Shown: in pieces, positions 11,006 through 19,687 of the stretch | Layout of the letters: every line of letters starts with the position of its first letter | How positions within the stretch are numbered: position 1 is the first letter of the stretch | Source: Pseudomonas lalucatii | GTDB taxonomy: Bacteria; Pseudomonadota; Gammaproteobacteria; Pseudomonadales; Pseudomonadaceae | Assembly (NCBI RefSeq): GCF_018398425.1 | Contig: NZ_JADPMV010000001.1 | Location: 806,001-870,000 of the forward strand | Direction of reading: 5' to 3' | Length of the DNA: 64,000 bases | Program-made: the position numbers and the translations under genes | Notes under the pieces: model-generated | Database searches by the model: none | What the model saw: the letters and a program-made list of their open reading frames with translations, nothing else | What the model was told of the DNA's origin: nothing

Positions 11006-12749
11006 TCGAACTGTCGCCCACCGCCCTGTGGCCGCACTGGCTGCGGCCCTTCTGGTTGCTGCTGGTACCCCTGCTGGCCTGGCTGCTCTGGCGGCTCTGG
11101 CACCGCGAGAAACGCGCCGGCCGCTGGCAGCTGCTGCTGCCGGCGGCCTTCCACGCCGCCCTGCTCAGTGGCGGCCAGAGCCGCGCCAGCCGCCTACCCT
11201 GGGTGGCCCTCGGCCTGGCCTGGCTGCTGGCCGTGCTGGCGCTGCTCGGGCCGAGCTGGCAGCGCCTGGAGCAGGACACGCTGAAGCCGGCCGACCCGCT
11301 GGTGGTGCTGCTGGAGCTGACGCCGGCGATGCTCGCCGGCGACGCCTCGCCCACTCGCCTGGAACAAGCCAGGCGCAAGATTCTCGACCTGCTCGAAGCC
11401 CGCCAGGATGCGCAGACCGCGCTCGTGGTCTACGCCGGCAGCGCCCACACCCTGGTGCCCCTGTCCGACGACCTGGCCACCAGTCGCAACCTGCTGGAAG
11501 CGCTCAAGCCCTCGATCATGCCCGAACCGGGCCGGCGGGCCGACCTGGCCGTGGCGAAGGCCCTGACGCTGCTCGAGCAAGGCGGCCAGGGTCAGGGCCG
11601 CCTGCTGCTGATCGGCAGCGCCCTGGATGAGCGGGAGCGCCAGGGCATCGGCGAGGCACTCGAGGACCGCCGCGAGCGCTTGCACATACTCGGGGTCGGC
11701 ACACCCCAGGGTGCCCCCATCGTTCAGCAAGACGGCAGCTTCCTCAAGGATGCCCAGGGCGCCATCCTCATCCCGCGCCTGGACAGCGCCGCCTTCAGCC
11801 GCCTGGCCCGGGAGGTCGGCGGCGCCTACCGCAGGCTCCGCCTGGACGACGGCGACCTGCGCAGCCTCGGCCTGCTCGACGCCCCCCGGCAGTTGCGCGA
11901 CGATGGCGATTCGGTACCGCTGCAGGCCTGGGCCGACCAGGGACACTGGCTGCTGCTGCCGCTGCTGCTGCTGGCCGCCTGCGCCGGACGGCGCGGCTGG
12001 CTGTTCTGCTTGCCGCTGTTGCTGCTGGCAGTGCCCCAGAGCGGCCTGGCGGCGCCCCTGGACGACCTCTGGCTGCGTCCCGACCAGCAGGGCCGGCGCC
12101 TGCTCGAGGCCCAGCGCCCGGCCGAGGCCGCCCAGCGTTTCGACGACCCGCAGTGGCAGGGCCTGGCCCTGTACCAGGCCGGCGACTACGCCGCCGCCGC
12201 CGAGCGCTTCGCCCAGGGCGATAGCGCCGCCGCCCATTACAATCGCGGCAACGCCCTGGCCCGCAGCAACGAACTGGAAGCCGCGCTGGACGCCTACGAG
12301 CGGGCCCTGGAGCTACAGCCGGAACTGCCCCAGGCGCAGAAGAACAAGGCGCTGGTCGAGCAACTGCTGTCCCAGGGACAAGAGCCGGCGCGCGCCGAAG
12401 AGCCGGACAACTCCGCGCCCCAGGACGAGCAGGACGCGACCGCGCCCTCCGGGGCCACCCCGCCCGAGGAGCGCCCCGGCAACCCGTCCCCCGGACAAGC
12501 ACCCCCGGCGCTCCCCAGGAGCCCGCGGGCGAGGAACGGCCCGGCCCCGGAGACGACGGCGCGCCGCCCCCGGAGCCACCCGCCGCGCCGGGCGCCGACG
12601 AGCAGCTGATCGCCGCCGAGCAGGCCCTCGACGGCGAGCGCCGCCAGGCCCTGGAACAATGGCTGCGGCAGATTCCCGACGACCCGGCGGAACTGCTCAA
12701 GCGTAAATTCTGGTATCAACAGCAACAGCGTCAGGAACAGATCCGATGA
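11002..12749 (+). CDS. VWA-TPR protein (BatB/BatC fusion), frameshifted near the C-terminus
   Basis: Two N-terminal hydrophobic segments (about residues 13-31 and 70-87), a VWA domain, two more hydrophobic segments (about 313-350) and TPR repeats (about 385-455) occur in order, then a Pro/Glu-rich tail. In the first frame the reading stops at 12609 after an aberrant Arg/Pro-rich end. In the next frame the expected family tail continues, with QALDGERRQALEQWLRQ and KFWYQQQQ, to a stop at 12747-12749 overlapping batD (ATGA). The switch fits loss of one C in the C5 tract at 12502-12506. The VWA adhesion site is degenerate (ELTPAM where DxSxS is expected), unlike the preceding gene. The truncation removes only the last, poorly folded part, so function may survive; a sequencing error is equally possible. 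Confidence 0.82.
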
Positions 12750-14389
12750 CCCGCCTGCTCTGCACCCTGCTCCTCGCCCTGCTCGCCCTCCAGGCCCGCG
12801 CCGAGGGCCTGAGCGCCAGCGTCGACCGCACCCGCCTGAGTGCCGGCGAGAGCGTCGAGCTGACCCTGGAATCGAGCGACGTGACCCAGTTCGGCAAGCC
12901 CGAGCTGGCGCCGCTCGAGGAGCTCTTCGAGGTCCTCGGCACCCGCCAGTTCAACCGCTTGAGCACCCTGGACGGCGAGTCGCGGGCGACCACCCGCTGG
13001 GTCATCACCCTGCAGCCCAAGCGCAGCGGTTACGTGGTGGTGCCGCCTCTGCGCCTGGGCGAGATGCGCAGCCAGCCGATCACCCTGCACGTGCAGGAAC
13101 CCGCTGCCGACACGGGCGGCAGCCAGATGGCGCCGGTGTTCATCGACGCCAGCCTGGACCAGGAAAGCGTCTATGTGCAGGCCCAGAGCGTGCTGACCCT
13201 GCGCATCTACCATTCCGTGTCGCTGTACGACGACAGCAGCCTGACCCCGCTGGAAATGGCCGAGGCCCGGGTCGAAGCCCTGGGCAAGCCGCAGACCTAC
13301 GAGAAGGACATCAACGGCATCCGCCATGGCGTGATCGAATTGCGCTACGCGATCTTCCCGCAGCGTAGCGGCGAGCTCAGCATTCCCTCGCAGGTGTTCA
13401 CCGCCACCCTGGTCGACCGCTCGCGCAGCGGCGACTACCAGCCGTTCGGCCCGCGCCCGGGCAAGGTGACGCGGGTGCGGTCGCCGCAGATCCCCCTGCA
13501 GGTCAAGGCCAAACCGGCCGGCTATCCGAGCGATGCGCCCTGGCTGCCCGCCCGGGCGCTGAGCCTTCGCGAGGCATGGAGCCCCGAGCCGCAAGGCGCC
13601 AAGAGCGGCGACTCGCTGACCCGCAGCCTGACGCTCAAGGTCGATGGCCTGTCCAGCGCCCAGCTGCCGCCCCTGCCGGCCACCAGTGTCGAGGGCCTGC
13701 GGCGCTACCCGGATCAACCCCAGCTGGACAATAAGGCCAGCGAACGCGGCCTGCTCGGCAGCCGCGAAGAGCGCGAAGCATTGGTCCCCAGTCGCAGCGG
13801 GCAGTTCGCCCTGCCCGCGGTGGAGGTGGTCTGGTGGAACACCCAGGAGGACCGCCTGGAACGCAGCAGCCTGCCGCCCCGTACCCTGGAGATCGCCAAG
13901 GACCCCGGCCTGGAGGTCGAACCGCTGCCCTCCGAGGTAGCGGCCCAGCCCCTGGAAGACGGCGCCGCGCTCTGGCCCTGGCAGCTGAGCAGCGCGCTGC
14001 TCGGCCTGACCACCCTGCTCGGCTTCGCGCTGTGGTGGCACGCCCGGCGCCAGCCCGCGGTGCTGCGCGGCAGCCAGGCCGGCCCCAGCCCCCGCACCCT
14101 GCTCGACGACCTCAAGCGTGCCTGCCTGGCCAACGACCCCCACGCCAGCCGCCATGCCCTCGACGCCTGGGCGCGCCAGCAACCCGAGACCCTGGCCGAG
14201 ATGACCGCCCGCTTCGTGCCGCTGTCCGATGCCCTGGACGGCCTGAACAGCGCGCTGTACAGCGAAGCCGGCGAGCATTGGCAGGGCGAGGGGCTCTGGC
14301 AGGCCATCGGCAGCCTGCCCACGCCGCCGGGCAATGGCGGCCCGGCGGCGGCGGAAGCCGGTCCCCTGCCGCCGCTGTACCCGCGCTAG
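12746..14389 (+). CDS. BatD-family protein
   Basis: The 547-residue product has a signal peptide (about 1-19, ending ARA), a large extracytoplasmic beta-rich region with BatD features (EVLGTRQFNR, SGYVVVPPLRLG, LRYAIFPQRSGEL), and one transmembrane helix near residues 410-430, followed by a cytoplasmic tail. It is the last gene of the MoxR/Bat operon. BatD-type proteins are placed in the periplasm next to BatA/BatB; the exact role is not known. The following gap 14390-14577 contains the minus-strand terminator of the next operon. Confidence 0.87.
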   Translation: MTRLLCTLLLALLALQARAEGLSASVDRTRLSAGESVELTLESSDVTQFGKPELAPLEELFEVLGTRQFNRLSTLDGESRATTRWVITLQPKRSGYVVVPPLRLGEMRSQPITLHVQEPAADTGGSQMAPVFIDASLDQESVYVQAQSVLTLRIYHSVSLYDDSSLTPLEMAEARVEALGKPQTYEKDINGIRHGVIELRYAIFPQRSGELSIPSQVFTATLVDRSRSGDYQPFGPRPGKVTRVRSPQIPLQVKAKPAGYPSDAPWLPARALSLREAWSPEPQGAKSGDSLTRSLTLKVDGLSSAQLPPLPATSVEGLRRYPDQPQLDNKASERGLLGSREEREALVPSRSGQFALPAVEVVWWNTQEDRLERSSLPPRTLEIAKDPGLEVEPLPSEVAAQPLEDGAALWPWQLSSALLGLTTLLGFALWWHARRQPAVLRGSQAGPSPRTLLDDLKRACLANDPHASRHALDAWARQQPETLAEMTARFVPLSDALDGLNSALYSEAGEHWQGEGLWQAIGSLPTPPGNGGPAAAEAGPLPPLYPR

Positions 14390-14531
14390 CCGAACGAGGG
14401 CGTCTGGGCGAACGCCCACGCACGCCACGCAGTCGCCCACCGCCCAGCAACCGCCAGTGCACGTGGCCCCTCCAGCGGCAGCAACGGCAGCCTGGCTCCG
14501 AAACACGCCAGCGGACCGACACTTACCAGGC

Positions 14532-14557
14532 AAAAAAAACGCGGCCCGTGGGCCGCG
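14532..14557 (-). terminator. intrinsic terminator of the RND/YCF48 operon
   Basis: CGCGGCCC GT GGGCCGCG (14540-14557) forms an 8-bp stem. On the minus strand it is followed by eight T (A-run at 14532-14539), 20 bases after the RND transporter stop. Confidence 0.85.
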
Positions 14558-14577
14558 TCTCGCTCTGCTTGCCGGGA

Positions 14578-16950
14578 TCAGGCCGGGGCCACTGCCAGTG
14601 CCTTGGCCCGCAGCTTCTCCGGGTTGATCAGGAAGCGTGCCAGGGCCGGCAGCAGCCAGACCGCACCGAGCATGTTCCAGAGGAACATGAAGGTCAGCAT
14701 CAGGCCCATGTCGGCCTGGAACTTGATCGCCGAGAAGATCCAGGTGGCCACGCCGATCGCCAGGCACACGCCGGTGAACAGCACCGCCTTGCCGGTCGAC
14801 TTGAGGGTCTCGTAGTAGGCTTCCTGCAGCGACATGCCCTGGCGCAGGTAGGCCTCCAGGCGGCTGTAGATGTAGATGCCGTAGTCGACCCCGATACCCA
14901 CGCCGAGGGCGATCACCGGCAGCGTGGCGACCTTCACGCCGATGTCCATGTAGGCCATCAGCGCGTTGCCCAGCACCGAGGTCAGCACCAGCGGCAGGAT
15001 CACGCAGAGGGTGGCGGCGATGGAGCGGAAGGTCAGCAGGCACATGAAACTCACCGCCGCGTACACCGCGACCAGCATGGTGGTCTCGGAGGCGGCGATC
15101 ACCTCGTTGGTGGCCGCCTCGATGCCGGCGTTGCCGGCGGCGAGCACGAACTGCAGGTTATCCGAGCTGTTCTCCTTGGCGAACGCCTCGGCCACCTTGA
15201 CCACCCGCTCCAGGGTTTCGGCCTTGTGGTCGTTGAGGAACACCAGTACCGGCGCCACCGAGCAGTCGGCGTTGTACAGGCCTTCGGCCCGGGCGATGGA
15301 GTTGTTCAGCACGTCCTGGTTGCGCGACAGGGTTTCCCATTTCAGGTTGCCCTCGTTCATGCCCTTGATCACCTGGCGCGACACCGTGACCATGGAAATC
15401 GCCGACTGCACGCCCTCGGTGTTCTCCATCTGCCACATCAACTCGTCCATGGCGGCCATGGCCGGGTAGGTCGAGCAGCGCTCCGTGGCGGTCTTGGCCA
15501 TCACCACCAGCACGTCGGAGCTGGTCGAGTAGTTGCGGATGACGAAGTCGTTGTCCAGGTTGTAGCGCGAGTCCGGGTGCAACTCCGGGGCGCCCTGGTC
15601 GAGGTCGCCGATCTTCAGGTTCTGGCCGTACCAGATGCCGCCGCCGAAGGCGCCGAGGGCGATGACCACGGAGATCGGCGCGACCATCGGGTGGGCGAAG
15701 TTGGAGATCAGGCGCCACAGAGGGTGATCCTTGGCGGCCTCCTCGCGACTCTTCTTCACCGCGCGCTGGCCGATGCCGACATAGGAGATCAGCACCGGCA
15801 GCAGGATCAGGTTGGTCAGGATGATCACCGCCACGCCCATGGACGCGCCGATGGCCAGCTCGCGGATCACGCCGATGTCGATCAGCAGCAGGGTGACGAA
15901 GCCCACGGCGTCGGACAGCAGCGCCACCAGCCCGGGAATGAACAGTTGGCGGAAGGCCATGCGCGCCGCCGACAGGGCATCGGTCGCCTCGCCCGAGGCC
16001 ATGGCGATGCCGTTGATCTTCTGCACCCCGTGGGAGATGCCGATGGCGAACACCAGGAAGGGCACCAGCATCGAATAGGGGTCCAGGCCGAAGCCCAGGG
16101 TGTGCAGCAGGCCGAGCTGCCAGATCACCGCGACCAGGGTGGTCACCACCACCGCCAGGGTGCTCTTCACGCAGTGGGTGAACCACAGCAGCAGGACGAA
16201 GGTGATGCCGATGGCCACGGCGAAGAACAGCGCCACGCCGATCAGGCCATCGATCAGGTCGCCGACCTTCTTGGCGAAGCCGATGATGTGCACCTTGACG
16301 TCGGGGTTCTGCGCCTGGAACTTCTCGCGGATCTTTTCCTCCAGTTCATGGGAGAACTGCTGGTAGTCCAGGCGCACCAGACGGCTCTGGTCTTCGGGGT
16401 CCGGATAGGACTCGAGCAGCGGCACGTCGACGATGCTCGACTTGAAGTTGTTCGCCACCAGGCGGCCGATCTGCCCGGACTTGAGGATGTTGCTGCGCAG
16501 CTCCTCCAGGCTCTCGCCGGAGCCATCGTAGGTCTGCGGAATCACCTCGCCGCCGGCGAAACCTTCCTCGGTGACCTCGGTCCAGCGCACGCTGGGGCTC
16601 CACAGCGACTTCAGGCCGGAGCGGTCGACCCCGGGGATGTAGAAGACCTCGTCATGGATCTGCCGCAGGGTCTCCATGTACTCCTTGCTGAAGATGTCGC
16701 CCTCGACCGCTTCCACCGAGATGCGCACGGTGTTGCCCAGGTTGGCCAGGTCGTTGCGGTGCTCGAGCATCTTCTGGATGTAGGGATGGCCCAGCGGGAT
16801 CATCTTCTCGAAGCTGGTCTGCGGACGCACCTGCGCCGCCTGGTAGAACAGGAACAGGCTGATCAACAGGCACAGCAGAATCACCGCCGGGCGGTTGTTG
16901 AAGATCAGGCGTTCGAGGAGCGACGCAGGTTGGTGTTGATGCTTACTCAT
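14578..16950 (-). CDS. RND-superfamily (MMPL-type) transporter
   Basis: A 790-residue inner-membrane protein with the two-fold repeat of RND/MMPL exporters: one helix (about 23-41), a periplasmic loop (to about 225), five helices, a second pair helix/loop and five more helices. The second half carries the proton-relay-like motif GVGIGVDYGIYIYSRLEAYL; the first half has AIGISHGVQKINGIA in the same place, without the Asp. Such proteins of the hopanoid/lipid exporter branch move hydrophobic molecules. The gene follows a YCF48-like gene by 15 bases and ends at a strong terminator. DUF1302/DUF1329 genes upstream make up the usual partnership. Substrate unknown. Confidence 0.88.
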   Translation of the reverse strand: MSKHQHQPASLLERLIFNNRPAVILLCLLISLFLFYQAAQVRPQTSFEKMIPLGHPYIQKMLEHRNDLANLGNTVRISVEAVEGDIFSKEYMETLRQIHDEVFYIPGVDRSGLKSLWSPSVRWTEVTEEGFAGGEVIPQTYDGSGESLEELRSNILKSGQIGRLVANNFKSSIVDVPLLESYPDPEDQSRLVRLDYQQFSHELEEKIREKFQAQNPDVKVHIIGFAKKVGDLIDGLIGVALFFAVAIGITFVLLLWFTHCVKSTLAVVVTTLVAVIWQLGLLHTLGFGLDPYSMLVPFLVFAIGISHGVQKINGIAMASGEATDALSAARMAFRQLFIPGLVALLSDAVGFVTLLLIDIGVIRELAIGASMGVAVIILTNLILLPVLISYVGIGQRAVKKSREEAAKDHPLWRLISNFAHPMVAPISVVIALGAFGGGIWYGQNLKIGDLDQGAPELHPDSRYNLDNDFVIRNYSTSSDVLVVMAKTATERCSTYPAMAAMDELMWQMENTEGVQSAISMVTVSRQVIKGMNEGNLKWETLSRNQDVLNNSIARAEGLYNADCSVAPVLVFLNDHKAETLERVVKVAEAFAKENSSDNLQFVLAAGNAGIEAATNEVIAASETTMLVAVYAAVSFMCLLTFRSIAATLCVILPLVLTSVLGNALMAYMDIGVKVATLPVIALGVGIGVDYGIYIYSRLEAYLRQGMSLQEAYYETLKSTGKAVLFTGVCLAIGVATWIFSAIKFQADMGLMLTFMFLWNMLGAVWLLPALARFLINPEKLRAKALAVAPA

Positions 16951-16965
16951 GCGGAGGCTCCCGGC

Positions 16966-18057
16966 TTATTGTTGTGGACCCAGTTCGGCACCGGTCGGCG
17001 TGGCGGCATGCACGCCGCCCTGCCCCACCAGCACCAGATTGCCGTTGTCCAGTGCGGTGACCCCGGCCAGGGACAAGCGGTCGGGGCGGTTGGTCAGGCT
17101 GAAACTGCGGCCGCTGTCGCTGCTCTTGAGCACGGTGCCGCCATGCCCGACCACCACGATCGAGCCGTCGGCCAGGCGGCCGCCGTCGGCCAGGCCGAAT
17201 TCCAGCGGACCGTTGTTCGGAGTGTCGATTTCGATCTGCTGCCAGCTGTCGCCGAAGTCGACGGAGCGGAACAGGTGACCGCGCAGGCCGTAGACCAGCA
17301 GGCCGCCCGCCTCGCCGGTGTCCAGGGCGCCGAACAGCGAACCCTCGTACGGCCCCTGCAGGGTCTCCCAGCTCTGCCCCCCGTCGCGCGAGCGGAACAT
17401 CGCGCCCAGCTCGCCGACGATGAACAGGCCGGAATCCTTGACCTCGACGATGGCGTTGAGGTGATAGCCGTCCTCGTTGTCCATGCGCTCGCTGACGTCC
17501 TCCCAGCTCGCTCCGCCATCGCGGGTTTCCAGCAGCGCGCCGTAGGCGCCGATGGCCAGCCCCTGGTTGCGGTCCTTGAACCAGAGGTCGAGCAGCGGCG
17601 CCTCGCGCTCGCGGTCCTCGAACTGCTTGACCCAGGTCGCACCGCCATCGCGGCTGGCGAGGATCAGGGCGTCGTGGCCGACGGCCCAGCCGTTCTGCTC
17701 ATCGACGAAGAACACCGCGGTGAGCATCTGCCGCGTCGGCACCTTGGCCTGGACCCAGCTGCTCGCATTGTCATCGGAATAGAGGATGTGGCCGCGGTCA
17801 CCCACCGCGACCAGGCGCTTGCCGGCCCGGACCACATCCAGCAGCAGGCGCTGCGCGGCCTTCGCCGACTCGATGGCGTAGCGGGTAGCGGGTTCGGCGG
17901 CCTGCGCCGGCGCAGGCAAGGTGGAAAGCGTCAGAATGGACAGCACACTGCACAGCGAGAGCACTCTGGCCAGCGGCGAGTGGACGCGCAGCGCCGACAT
18001 AGACGACAGCCGCGCAACATGTCCGGTGTGGGTGCGCCGCATGACGGGCTCACTCAT
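16966..18057 (-). CDS. YCF48-like / BNR-repeat beta-propeller protein
   Basis: The 363-residue protein has a hydrophobic export signal after a long N-terminal stretch (hydrophobic core about 31-50, cleavage near AQAA). It then has propeller repeats of the type WAVGHDALILASRDGGATW, repeated about five times with S/T-x-DGG-x-SW turns. This is the photosystem II assembly factor YCF48/BNR fold, found in non-photosynthetic proteobacteria next to RND transporters and DUF1302/DUF1329 genes. It probably works in the periplasm with the adjacent transporter. A shorter start at MSALRV is possible and would give a more normal signal peptide. Confidence 0.85.
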   Translation of the reverse strand: MSEPVMRRTHTGHVARLSSMSALRVHSPLARVLSLCSVLSILTLSTLPAPAQAAEPATRYAIESAKAAQRLLLDVVRAGKRLVAVGDRGHILYSDDNASSWVQAKVPTRQMLTAVFFVDEQNGWAVGHDALILASRDGGATWVKQFEDREREAPLLDLWFKDRNQGLAIGAYGALLETRDGGASWEDVSERMDNEDGYHLNAIVEVKDSGLFIVGELGAMFRSRDGGQSWETLQGPYEGSLFGALDTGEAGGLLVYGLRGHLFRSVDFGDSWQQIEIDTPNNGPLEFGLADGGRLADGSIVVVGHGGTVLKSSDSGRSFSLTNRPDRLSLAGVTALDNGNLVLVGQGGVHAATPTGAELGPQQ

Positions 18058-18069
18058 AAACCTTCCCCC

Positions 18070-18077
18070 TTGTTGTT
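18070..18077 (-). promoter_or_regulatory. A-rich AACAACAA motif before the YCF48-like gene (Crc/Hfq-type)
   Basis: In the mRNA sense this reads TATAACAACAAGGGGG, 12 bases upstream of the start and overlapping the ribosome binding site. AAnAANAA is the pattern recognised by Hfq with Crc in pseudomonads. Confidence 0.45.
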
Positions 18078-18204
18078 ATAGGTGGTCCTGCCTGTTGGCA
18101 GGCGCCTATGCTACTGAGCTTTGGAAAGGCCTGACAATCGGCGCGTCGTTATGTTTTGTTAAGGGAAACCCCCGTGATTGACGGCCCACTCGACCCGCTG
18201 ATGC

Positions 18205-18231
18205 AAAAAGGCCGCTACTTTTGTAGCGGCC
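18205..18231 (-). terminator. intrinsic terminator of the DUF1302-DUF1329 operon
   Basis: GGCCGCTAC TTTT GTAGCGGCC (18210-18231) is a 9-bp stem followed on the minus strand by five T (18205-18209). It lies 21 bases after the DUF1329 stop and separates this operon from the YCF48-RND pair. Confidence 0.85.
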
Positions 18232-18252
18232 TTCGCCTGACACTACGGGAGA

Positions 18253-19623
18253 TTAGCGGGTACCGCGCCGACGCAGGGCGGCCGGCTTGAAGTAGCCGTC
18301 GTCCGGAATCGGCTGGCTGAAGTCGATGGTGCTCGACTCCTCGTTGTCCAGGTTCTGCACGTGGTAACGACGCGCCTGCAGGTCATGGAACACATCCAGC
18401 GCGGACCAGGTGGTCGGCAGGTCGTAGTAGTTCTTCAGGTAGGCCAGCGATACGCGCCACAGCTCGCCGCGACCGTCGTACTGGTCGACCACGGCGGCCT
18501 GCCAGCTGTCCTCGTCGAGGTACAGGGTGCGCTTGGAGTAGATGTGCCGCGCGCCGGACTTGAGCGTACCCTCGACCACCCAGACGCGGTGCAGTTCGTT
18601 GCGGGTCAGCGCCGGATTGAGGTGGCCCACCTGCAGCAGGTCGGCGTACTTCACGTCCGGGCTGGTGACGGTGTAGTTGTTGTAGGGGATGTAGATTTCC
18701 TTCTTGCCCACCAGCTTCCAGTCGTAGCGGTCCGGCGCACCGTTGAACATGTCGGTGTCGTCGGCGGTGCGCAGGCCATCGGCGGCGGCGATCGGCGTGT
18801 CATAGGCCAGGTTCGGGGCACGGCGCACGCGGCGCTGACCGGCGTTGTAGCCCCAGGCCTGGCGCGGCTCCTTGACCTGGTCCAGGGTCTCGTGCACCAG
18901 CACCGCGCCACCGGCCAGGCGCGCCGGGCTCTTGGTGAAGGACAGGTAGTAGAACATGATGTTGTTCAGGTCGGCGTACGAACCCTGGGGGGCGTAGAAC
19001 TTGAACATGGCCTCCTGCTGCGAGGTCACCAGGGAGTAGCTGCCGTTGCGCTGCACCGCCACTTCCGAGGCACGACGCACGATGTAGCTGCCACGGTAGC
19101 GGGCGATATGGTTCCACAGCGCCTCGACGCCATTCTGCGGAATCGGGAAGGGGATGCCGCCGTAGGCATCGGAGAAACCGTTGCCGCCGTCCAGCAGCTT
19201 GGCGCTGGCGGCGTTCTTGATGCTGTTGTCGTACACCCACTGCGGCGCGGAGCCGGAGCGACGGCTCTGGTACACCGGCATCTGGTAGCTGCTCGGGTAG
19301 GCGTTGAACAGGGCGATCTGACCCGGGGTCAGGTTGTCCTTGTACTGTTCCAGGTTGGACTTGCTGATGGTGAACAGCGGCTTGTCGCCGGCGAAGGGGT
19401 CGACATGGTGCTGGCCCGGCTTGCTGTAGCCGGCCGGGGCCTGGGTGATCCCGCCGGTCCACTCGGGAATGGTGCCGGCGGCATTGCCCGCCTTCTCGGC
19501 GCCGAAAGGCGTCAGGCTGGCGCCCAGCTTGGCCGCCTCCTGCGGCGCCACTGCCGCCAGCGCGCTGCCGGCGGACAGCGCCAGGACAACGGCGGCGCCC
19601 ATCAAGGTGTGCTTGTTCAGCAT
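18253..19623 (-). CDS. DUF1329 protein (outer-membrane lipoprotein-sorting-like fold)
   Basis: A 456-residue secreted protein with a clear signal peptide (1-23, SALA cleavage). It shows DUF1329 sequence features throughout: LGASLTPFGAEKAGN, GTIPEWTGGI, QMPVYQSRRS, the DRYDWKLVGKKEIYIPYNNY block, HRVWVVEGTLKSGARHIYSKR and DEDSWQAAVVDQYD. The fold is LolA/LolB-like, so a lipid or other hydrophobic ligand is plausible. It follows DUF1302 by 64 bases in one operon that ends in a terminator. The pair is commonly found with RND transporters, as here. Confidence 0.9.
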   Translation of the reverse strand: MLNKHTLMGAAVVLALSAGSALAAVAPQEAAKLGASLTPFGAEKAGNAAGTIPEWTGGITQAPAGYSKPGQHHVDPFAGDKPLFTISKSNLEQYKDNLTPGQIALFNAYPSSYQMPVYQSRRSGSAPQWVYDNSIKNAASAKLLDGGNGFSDAYGGIPFPIPQNGVEALWNHIARYRGSYIVRRASEVAVQRNGSYSLVTSQQEAMFKFYAPQGSYADLNNIMFYYLSFTKSPARLAGGAVLVHETLDQVKEPRQAWGYNAGQRRVRRAPNLAYDTPIAAADGLRTADDTDMFNGAPDRYDWKLVGKKEIYIPYNNYTVTSPDVKYADLLQVGHLNPALTRNELHRVWVVEGTLKSGARHIYSKRTLYLDEDSWQAAVVDQYDGRGELWRVSLAYLKNYYDLPTTWSALDVFHDLQARRYHVQNLDNEESSTIDFSQPIPDDGYFKPAALRRRGTR

Positions 19624-19687
19624 CGTATTTCTCCGTAATCAGATTGCGCCGGGCACCTGGCGGCACCCGTAAAATTTCTCGTTAGGC

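Noticed and set aside
13834..18081. A very long open frame (1415 codons) on the plus strand
   Set aside because: It lies opposite the RND and YCF48-like genes, which have clear family motifs; high GC content creates such antisense frames. The predicted peptide has no domain and is His/Gln/Val-rich, as in other shadows here.
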